Assembly: GCA_910575695.1 (NCBI GenBank)
Contig: CAJTGJ010000030.1
Location: 1-45,845, forward strand
Source: Oscillospiraceae bacterium
GTDB taxonomy: Bacteria; Bacillota; Clostridia; Oscillospirales; Oscillospiraceae
Direction of reading: 5' to 3'
DNA length: 45,845 nucleotides
The notes under the pieces are model-generated. The model saw only the letters and a list, made by a program, of their open reading frames with translations, did not search any database and was not told the DNA's origin. The position numbers and the translations under genes are program-made. This document shows positions 8,337-16,700 of this stretch, piece by piece (positions within the stretch are counted from its first letter, which is position 1; every line of letters begins with the position of its first letter).

Positions 8337-9602
8337 ATGGCTGATACAGAACTGAGCAGCAAGCTGTATGAGAAGATGTCGGCGGAGCAGGACAAGTTCC
8401 GGGCATGGCTGGTGGAACAGCCGCCCGCCGACATCCTGCTCCACGCCGTGGAGTACGCGGTGCGGGAGGACATCCTGATGGAGATGGAGGCGCTGGAGCT
8501 GCCTGACGACCAGGCGAGGGCGCTGCTGGCCTCCCCAGACACGATGGCGGACATCTACAAAACCTTCTCCAAGATGGCCGATACCGGGCATATGGATGTG
8601 GTCCGGGAGAGCATCGAGGACCGGGCGGCCGCCTTAAGTATGGAACAAGCGGTGCAGGAGGCTGTCCAGATGGAAATGGAGTCGCAGGGAAAGCTGGAGG
8701 CTGTGTACCTTGTTGACCGTTCCTCCCTGCTCCACCTGAAAGAGGTGCAGGGCGGGGACTTTGAATACGCCGTGTTCGATAAGCAGACCAAGGAAAAGAC
8801 CGCCGAGGGCAAGGTCAGCCTGGACGATGTGCTGGACGGTATCGACCCCACCCACGACCATCTTGCGGCGGCGCGGGCAGCCGCTATTGGAGCGGCGGGG
8901 CTGCAGAGCGGGCCGCTGGGTGGCAGCGATGTGGCGCAGGTGGGCCTGACCTCCCTGAAGGACTTCCGCGATTCGGACATCCGCCGCCGCTCCATCTGGG
9001 AGCCGGAGACACTGCCCAGGGATGACATCCGCTTCATCAACAGCGGTTATGACGAGCAGTTCCGCCTCCCCAACGGTGGGAAGATCGAGGTAGAGTATCC
9101 TGACCGCACCTTTTCCGCCAGGTGTGAGTATATCGACGACTACCACACCTATGTCGGGAGCGAGGTCTACCACATCTGCCAGTTTGCTGAGGTGCTGGAG
9201 CGCGGCGGGGGCGTCTGCCGCCCGGAGCCGGTGCTGGATGCGGAGCAGGCGGCGTGGAAGATCGGCTGGAACGCCTATCTCGCCGTGGAGTGCGGTGCGG
9301 GGCATTGGGACTACCACCTGTATGACGAGAAGTTCAACGAGACCAAGGGCGGCGAACTGGAGGTCGTGGGCTGTTCCATCAACGAAGTCCGGGATATGGT
9401 CCTTGCGGAAAACAAGCTGGGGAGCCGCTCCATGACGCCCACCGACTACGGGATGCTCATGGACAAGGCGGCCATGCGGGAACAGGAGGCGCAGGCCGAA
9501 AAGCGGGAGTCCGTCCTGGGCCAGCTTTCCGCCCTGAAAAGCGGCCAGAAAGACAAGCCCTCTCCCGCGCCGGAGAAAAAGTACCGCGAGGAAAGCCGAT
9601 GA
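8337..9602 (+). CDS. DUF3848-type ICE protein with SVL C-terminal tail
   Basis: 421 residues. N-terminal helical DUF3848-like region (ELSSKLYEKMSAEQDKFRAW, then EYAVREDILMEMEALELPDD). The middle region (about 230-300) has the ICE motif IRFINSGYDEQFRLPNGG and YHICQFAEVLERGG. The C-terminus is RESVLGQLSALK (9504-9539) followed by a Lys/Pro-rich end. Function unknown; such proteins lie upstream of the giant helicase in Tn1549-like elements and share short domains with it, so a role in DNA processing during transfer is likely. RBS AGGAGG; stop and next start overlap as ATGA. Confidence 0.75.
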   Translation: MADTELSSKLYEKMSAEQDKFRAWLVEQPPADILLHAVEYAVREDILMEMEALELPDDQARALLASPDTMADIYKTFSKMADTGHMDVVRESIEDRAAALSMEQAVQEAVQMEMESQGKLEAVYLVDRSSLLHLKEVQGGDFEYAVFDKQTKEKTAEGKVSLDDVLDGIDPTHDHLAAARAAAIGAAGLQSGPLGGSDVAQVGLTSLKDFRDSDIRRRSIWEPETLPRDDIRFINSGYDEQFRLPNGGKIEVEYPDRTFSARCEYIDDYHTYVGSEVYHICQFAEVLERGGGVCRPEPVLDAEQAAWKIGWNAYLAVECGAGHWDYHLYDEKFNETKGGELEVVGCSINEVRDMVLAENKLGSRSMTPTDYGMLMDKAAMREQEAQAEKRESVLGQLSALKSGQKDKPSPAPEKKYREESR

Positions 9603-9904
9603 GCCGCCAGAAGCTGACCCTCGCGGAACAGGAGACCATCATCCTGTGGGACAACGAACTGGACACGGCGGAGGTCTACACCCACGACACAAGGCTCATC
9701 AATAAGCTGCGGGAGCTGTCCCAGCGGTTCCCGGACGCCTTTGTCCTGAAAGAGACCGGGCAGGGCAGGTCCGTGATCTACCGCATCCCCAAGCGGTGCG
9801 TGGGCATCCGCCCGCCGTACAGCGAGGAGCGCAGACAGCAGCAGAGGCAGGACGCAAAGGAGAACGGCCTGCCATTTTTGAGGAAGGAGGAGCAGGATGT
9901 CTGA
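9599..9904 (+). CDS. Conserved small ICE protein
   Basis: 101 residues (MSRQKLTLAEQETIILWDNE). The LTLAEQETII opening and a PKRCVGIRPP segment are familiar from small proteins in this position of Clostridia ICEs; they carry no informative functional name that I trust. The C-terminal third is basic and Gln-rich (ERRQQQRQDAKENG). It is translationally coupled at both ends: ATGA overlap with the DUF3848 gene and an 8-base overlap with the following YodL gene. Confidence 0.7.
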   Translation: MSRQKLTLAEQETIILWDNELDTAEVYTHDTRLINKLRELSQRFPDAFVLKETGQGRSVIYRIPKRCVGIRPPYSEERRQQQRQDAKENGLPFLRKEEQDV

Positions 9905-10511
9905 CATCAAAAAATGGGACGAGGTGAACGGCGTGGACGAATCCCCCGGCCACCTGACGGCGTTTCTGGAGAGCGCCACCGACGCCTACGCCATCTTACA
10001 GCTGCGGCGGACGGACGACACCCTCTATGAGCGGTTTGAATCCTACGCCAGCTTGCAGAGGCAGGGCAAGGAGCCGGACATCGACCACTACGAGGTGGTC
10101 TACCACGGGGAGCTGCCCAGGGCGCCCGATACGCCGGAGGCGGTGATGGCGCAGCTGGAGGCGTTCTATGTGCAGTTCAACACCGCCCGCCCGGAGGACT
10201 TCCGGGGACACAGCCTGTCGGTCAGCGACATCGTGGCGCTCAAGGTGGGCGGCGTGGTATTCTGCCACTATGTGGATTCCATCGGCTTTAGGGAACTGGA
10301 GAACTTCGTCCTGCGGGAGAACTACCTGAAGAACGCTGAGATGGCGATGGAGGACGATTACAACTCTCTGGATGGGATCATCAATAACGGGAGAAAGGAC
10401 GAGCCTGCGGAGGAGCGGCACTCTGTTCTGGACGCGCTGAAAGCCCTCTCCGGCACGGAGCAGCCGGAGCGCAGGCCGCCCCAGAAGCAGGCCGGACGGG
10501 ATGAGCGATGA
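9897..10511 (+). CDS. YodL-domain / DUF4316 ICE protein with SVL tail
   Basis: 204 residues. Residues 30-140 form a YodL-like domain (YAILQLRRTDDTLYERFESY, then the strong family signature DFRGHSLSVSDIVALKVGG and HYVDSIGFRELENF). The C-terminal part is DUF4316-like: ERHSVLDALKALSG (from 10413) followed by a basic Pro/Gln tail ending GRDER. Function unknown. ATG 9897 has GGAGGAG just upstream inside the preceding gene, and its TGA overlaps the next start, so it belongs to a coupled four-gene cluster. Confidence 0.8.
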   Translation: MSDIKKWDEVNGVDESPGHLTAFLESATDAYAILQLRRTDDTLYERFESYASLQRQGKEPDIDHYEVVYHGELPRAPDTPEAVMAQLEAFYVQFNTARPEDFRGHSLSVSDIVALKVGGVVFCHYVDSIGFRELENFVLRENYLKNAEMAMEDDYNSLDGIINNGRKDEPAEERHSVLDALKALSGTEQPERRPPQKQAGRDER

Positions 10512-10717
10512 AGCGGTTTACAAAGGACGAGCGGATGATGATGATGCTCTACAACCCCGGCACAAGGGAGGGGCTGATCGCGGAGCTGGAGGCTATGCGC
10601 CTCCAGCTTACGCCCACGGAGCGGCGGCTGAAACGCCTGTCCAAAAGCGTCCTGGAAAAACTGGACGGCATGACGGACGCGGAGTTTGACGGTCTGGACC
10701 TATACCCGGACATCTGA
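10508..10717 (+). CDS. Transposon-transfer assisting protein (TTRAP family)
   Basis: 69 residues: MKRFTKDERMMMMLYNPGTR, GLIAELEAMRLQLTPTERRL and a C-terminus with LEKLDGMTDAEFDGLDLYPD. The pattern (NPGTREGLIAEL near the start, LDGMTDAEFDGLDL at the end) is that of the TTRAP family found in conjugative transposons just upstream of the large helicase. Its name implies help in transfer; the mechanism is unknown. Start overlaps the preceding stop (ATGA). Confidence 0.85.
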   Translation: MKRFTKDERMMMMLYNPGTREGLIAELEAMRLQLTPTERRLKRLSKSVLEKLDGMTDAEFDGLDLYPDI

Positions 10718-10754
10718 TCTCCGCGGCTGAATCTAAAAGAAACGGAGGCAATCT

Positions 10755-13700
10755 ATGGCATCAGCAGCAAAGACTGCGTATTACACCCAAATGGCGGAAG
10801 AAGCCGCAAGGCAAGTGACCGGGAGCCGGGAGCAGTGGACAGCCTTCCTGACCACTGCGGCCCGGCTCTACAAATACCCCTATAATGAGCAGTTGATGAT
10901 CTACAAGCAGCGCCCGGACGCCACGGCCTGCGCCGAGTATGACCTGTGGAACGAGACCATGCGCCGCTATGTGCGCCGGGGTTCCAAGGGCATCGCCCTG
11001 ATCGACAACACGGGCAGCCGCCCGAATCTGCGCTATGTGTTCGATGTGTCCGACACCGGGACGCGGAAAAACTCCCGCCCGGTCAACCTGTGGGCGATGA
11101 AGGATGAGTATGTCCCCGCCGTGCAGGAGGCGCTGGAGCGCGCCTATGGCGTGGAGGCCGGGGCGGGGCTGGATGAGCAGATCGAGAAGATCGCCTCCCG
11201 CTTCGCCTCGGAATATTGGGATGACAATAAAGAAGCCATCCTCGGCATCGTTGACGATTCCTTCCTTTACGGGTATGATGAGTTCAACGTAGAGGTATCC
11301 TTTCGGAGGGCGGCGGAAACGAGCATCCGATATATGCTCTATTCCCGCTGTGTGGAGGACCCGGAGAGCTACTTTGAGCCGGAGGACTTCATGGATGTGT
11401 TCGACTTCAATACTCAGGCGGCATCCAATGTGCTGGGTACGGCGGTCAGCGAGGTATCCTCCCAGGTATTCCGTGAGGTCGAGCGGGCGATCCGCACCTA
11501 CGAAAGGGCAAAACAGGTCGAACAGGCCGAGGAAAGGAGTCAAAACAATGGCAGAGCTGACTTACAGACAGGAGGGGGATTACCTGATCCCCAACATCGA
11601 ACTGGAGAAAATGGAGGACCGTCCGCTGGGCAAGTACGGCAGGATGCGCCGGACGCACCTGATGGAGAACAACCGGCTCCTTTACAACCATCTGACACTG
11701 ACCGGGAAACTGTTCCCGCACCTGTGGGAGGTGCAGGACACGGCCACCGCACGGATGGAACAGTTGATGAAGGAACTGCTGGCGGCAGACCCGGCGCCGG
11801 ACAAGAAAACGAGGCAGATGGACTGGGTGCGGCACATGAACGCGCTGAAAGCACAGGCGGAGGAGATCGTGACGGCGGAACTTATCAGCAACTGACACTG
11901 GCGGGGATGTTCCCCTCCGAGATGGAACAGATCACATTCATCGACCAGCAGGCGGAGAGCGAAAAGCCCTCCGCCTTTGCTATGCCCAAAGAGGAGCAGC
12001 CCCCGGCAGAGCCGGACAATGCCAAGATCATCAATTTCCCCAGCACCGCCCATGAGCCGGAGAGCGAAAAGCCCTCCGGCCTTTCTGTTCCTGACGAGGA
12101 AATTGACCGCCTCCTGCGCAACGGCTCCGGCCATCATGACTGCAAGCTGCGCATCGCCGCCCTCTATGCCGGTGACAGCACCCCCGCAGACCGTACCGAG
12201 TACCTGAAAAACGAGTATGGGACGGACGGTGGACGCAGTTGGCAGTTTTTTGACGGCACTCATGGCAATATCCAGTACCGCCCCCAGGGGCTGGTGGTCC
12301 GCAACGCCGGCCAGGGAACGGAAGTCCGCCTGCGCTGGTCTGAGGTGGAGAAGCGTATCGGCGCGCTCATCCAGAGCGGCCAGTACCTGAGCGCATCGGA
12401 AAAGGTGCGTTATGCTGATATGGAGCGGGACTATTCCGCTTTCGGCGGCATCCCCCTCCCTGCGCCCGGACACAGTTTCCCGTCTACCCCGGAGGAGGTC
12501 TATGAGCGGTATTTTCCTGTTATCGCAGATGCCCTTCTGGACGATACGGCGTTTCGGAACGCCTACCGCAACAATGACCGGGAGACCGCCACGATGGAGG
12601 GACTGGCGGCTATCGACCGGGCGGCGCTCACCGTCCAGGACCCCGCCTTTATGCGCCTGTACTTCGACGCCCCGGAATACCATGACAGTTTCCGCCATGA
12701 TCTGCTTGACAGGATTTATGAAATGCTGGAGTCCGCGCCGGAGATGACTGCCGGGGCATCACATGAGCATGAGATGCTGGCACAGGCGGCACGGCTGGCG
12801 GAGGCGGGCGGCCTTGCCGCCCCGGAACGCTTCTTCCTGATCGAGACCGAGGGCGGCTATGCTGTCTGGGATGACATCCGGGAGGAGATATATGTAGACC
12901 CGGAGGGCGTGTCCGAGGAGTTCATCGGCGAGTGGCAGGCCGAGGACTATCTGGCACAGGTCAAAAAAGAGGTGGCGGAACGGGACGCCGCTGACTGGCT
13001 GGCAGTGGAACAGGCAAAACTGCCGCCGCTGGAATACGCCATCGGGGATTCGTTCACGATCTATTCCGAGAACGGTGAAAAAGAGATCGTCCTGTCGGGC
13101 GTCACGGATGAGGATGTGTTCTATGTCTATCCTGACGAGCCGGGGCGGGACCAGGTGTTCATGGACCGTGAGATGTTTGAGTACAGCCTGCGGACCGGAC
13201 GCATCCGGGATGCCCAGCCGAAAGAGGCAGTCCAGACCATCGCCAGCTATCGGAACGGTGAGGAGCCTATCGTCATCCAGCAGTATCCCAACGGGCTGTT
13301 CTATAACCATTACGGATACGATGAGCAGCGCCGTTTCGCTATGGCAACGGCTGGCGGCTTTGCGTCTCTTGAGGAGGCGGAGGCAGCGCTTCGTTCACAC
13401 CGCCCGAACGCGGAGAAGGTCATGGAGGAAGTCCACGCGGAGCCTGTCCCTGACGCAAAAGCGGTGCAGATGCCGGAGAACGAGACCCCGGAGGATGTGC
13501 GGAAAGATGCAGTACCCACGCCCCCGGAAACGGCGGAGGACAGCGCAAAAGAGCCGGCCTATCAGGTGGGCGATACCGTCTATCTGGATGATACGGCCTT
13601 CATCGTGGAGGAGATCGGGCTGTTTGATGTCCAGCTCCGTGACCCCACGCTGGCCTATCCCATCTTCCGTGCCGAGAGCAGGGAGCGTCTGGAGCGGATG

Positions 13701-16700
13701 CTCCGGGCGGATGAGCGCAATGCCCATCTGTTTGCCCCGGAAATGAGCGCGGAACAGGATGATCCCCGCGGCAACAGCGAATACTTCCGCTACTTTTACG
13801 ACTACGAGACCGACCAGGTTGAGGCGTTCATGGCTGAACACCCGGACTATCACAGGATCTGGGGAAGTGATGGCCAAGGCCTAAACGGAGGTACCTGGGT
13901 CGTCTACCGCAACGAGTCCGATCTTCCTGCTTTTCTGAGGGAGTATGCGAAAGGACAGCGGCTGGCGGACGAGCGCGATGCGAAGCATCTGCCCGATGTC
14001 AAGGAAGAAAACCCCTTTGCGGATGTTGATAAATGGGCGGCGGACTACCAGAGCCAGACGGAAACGGCCATTGCCGCATTGGAGCCTGAACAGCGGCGTA
14101 TCGTGGACGCCATGCAGATGGCGGGGTTTTTCTATGACCCGCTTTCCAGTACCGCCCTGGACCCCCTCATCTTCCGTGCGGGAGACCTGACAGGCGGGTA
14201 TCCCACCTCTTTCAAAACATGGGACGAGGCGTATGCGTTCATTGACGGGGCCGAACTGAAAGGCACCCCCGGCCTGCGGGAACAGGTCCAGGCGTTCCTT
14301 CACCCCGCCGCAACTTTAGACCAAGTTGGTCCGAAGTCGGAGCCGGAAGTCACGACCACCACCGAGACCATCTACCCCGGCGACAAGAACGGCCTGCCCT
14401 TTGATGTGGTCATTGAACGGCTGCATTTCGAGGAGCCGGAACATGAACAACCGGAGCAGGGCCCGCCGCCCGCCGCCCGCAATTTCCGAATCACGGACGA
14501 CCATCTGGGCGAGGGCGGCCCCAAGGCGAAGTTCCGGGCCAACATGGACGCCATCAACCTCCTGCATGAGCTGGAGTTTGACGGCAGGGACGCCACCCCG
14601 GAGGAGCAGGAGGTCCTTTCCCGGTATGTGGGTTGGGGCGGTCTGGCGGATGCCTTTGACGAGAAAAAGGATAGCTGGGCAAGCGAGTTCAAGGAACTGT
14701 ACGCCGCCCTCTCCCCGGAGGAATACGCCGCCGCCAGAGCGTCCACCCTGAACGCCCACTACACCAGCCCCACCGTTATCCGGGCGATCTATGACGCCGT
14801 GGAGCAGATGGGATTCCAGAAAGGCAATATCCTGGAACCCAGCATGGGTGTGGGCAACTTCTTCGGACTGCTCCCGGAGTCCATGCAGGGCAGCCGCCTC
14901 TACGGTGTGGAGCTGGATTCCATCACCGGGCGAATCGCCCAGAAGCTGTACCCGGAGGCGGACATCAAGGTGGCGGGGTTCCAGACCACCGACAGACGGG
15001 ACTTCTTCGACCTCTGTGTCGGTAATGTCCCTTTCGGAGACTACAAAGTGAACGACAAGCCCTATAACAAGCTGGGCTTTTCCATCCACAACTATTTCTT
15101 TGCGAAAGCCCTCGACCAGGTGCGTCCGGGCGGCGTGGTGGCCCTTGTCACCAGCCGCTATACGATGGACGCCAAAAGCCCCGACGCCCGGAAGTATATC
15201 GCACAGAGGGCGGAGCTGCTGGGGGCGATCCGCCTGCCCAACAACGCTTTCAAGGCCAACGCCGGGACGGAGGTCGTTTCGGACATCCTGTTCCTGCAAA
15301 AGCGGGACCGCCCCATCGACATCGAGCCGGACTGGGTACACCTGGGGCAGACCCCGGACGGCCTTGCCATCAACAGCTATTTCACCGAACACCCGGAAAT
15401 GGTGCTGGGCGAACTGACTACCGAAAGCACTCAGTACGGGCGGGAGGAATGTACCGTCCAGCCTATCCCCGGCGCGGACCTTTCTGAACTGCTTCAAAAG
15501 GCCGTTTCCCATATCCAGGGGCAGTATCAGGCGGCGGAGCTGGATGAGGCGGATATAACGGAGGCCGCTGTGGACAAGGGCGCCATCCCCGCCGACCCGG
15601 ATGTGAAGAACTTCTCCTATGCCTTGGTGGACGGGGAGGTGTATTTCCGGGAGAACAGCGTGATGAAGCCCGTGGAACTGAACGACACGGCAAAAGGGCG
15701 CGTCACTGGGATGATCGGCCTGCGCCAGATCGTCAACGAACTGATCCAGTACCAGTTGGAGGACTACCCGGACGAGGACATCGAGGCGAAGCAGGCGGAA
15801 CTGAACGCCGCCTATGACACCTTTTATGCCAAGTATGGGACCATCAATTCCAGCGCAAACGCAAGGGTGTTTGACGAGGATTCCTCCTACTATCTGTTAT
15901 GCTCTCTGGAGAACATCGACGAGGACGGACGGCTGGAAAGCAAGGCGGATATGTTCACCAAGCGGACCATCCGCCCGGAACGCCATATCACCAGCGTGGA
16001 CACGCCCAGCGAGGCGCTGGCGGTCTCCATCGGGGAGCGCGGCAGGGTGGATTTGCAGTTCATGTCCGAGCTGCTGGGTACGCCCGGTGAGTACGGGCGC
16101 ATCACAGAGGAATTGCAGGGCGTGATCTTCCGTGACCCCCGTGAGGCGTCGGCGGATGACTTCCTTCGGGGCTGGCATACCGCTGACGATTACCTCTCCG
16201 GCAATGTCCGGGACAAACTGGCGGTGGCACGGATGGCGGCGGCAACCGACCCCGCCTATGCGGTCAATGTGGCGGCGCTGGAAAAGGCACAGCCGGTAGA
16301 CCTGGACGCCTCCGAGATAGATGTGCGTCTGGGCGCCACCTGGATAGACAAGGACTATATCCAGCAGTTCATGGAGGAGACCTTTGATACCCCGTGGCGG
16401 ATGCGCAGTGCGGTCCAGGTGAAGTATTCGCCCTCCACCGCCGAATGGCAGGTCACGGGCAAGAACGCCACCAGGCGGCACGATGTCATGGCCTATATGA
16501 CCTACGGCACAGACCGGGCCAGCGCCTACCGTATCCTGGAAGACACGCTGAACCTCCGGGATGTCCGTATCTACGACACCATTGAGGATGTGGACGGGAA
16601 ACAGAAGCGGGTGCTGAACAAGAAAGAGACCACCCTTGCCCAGCAGAAACAGCAGGCCATCAAGGACGCTTTCCGGGACTGGGTGTGGCGCGACCCCAGG

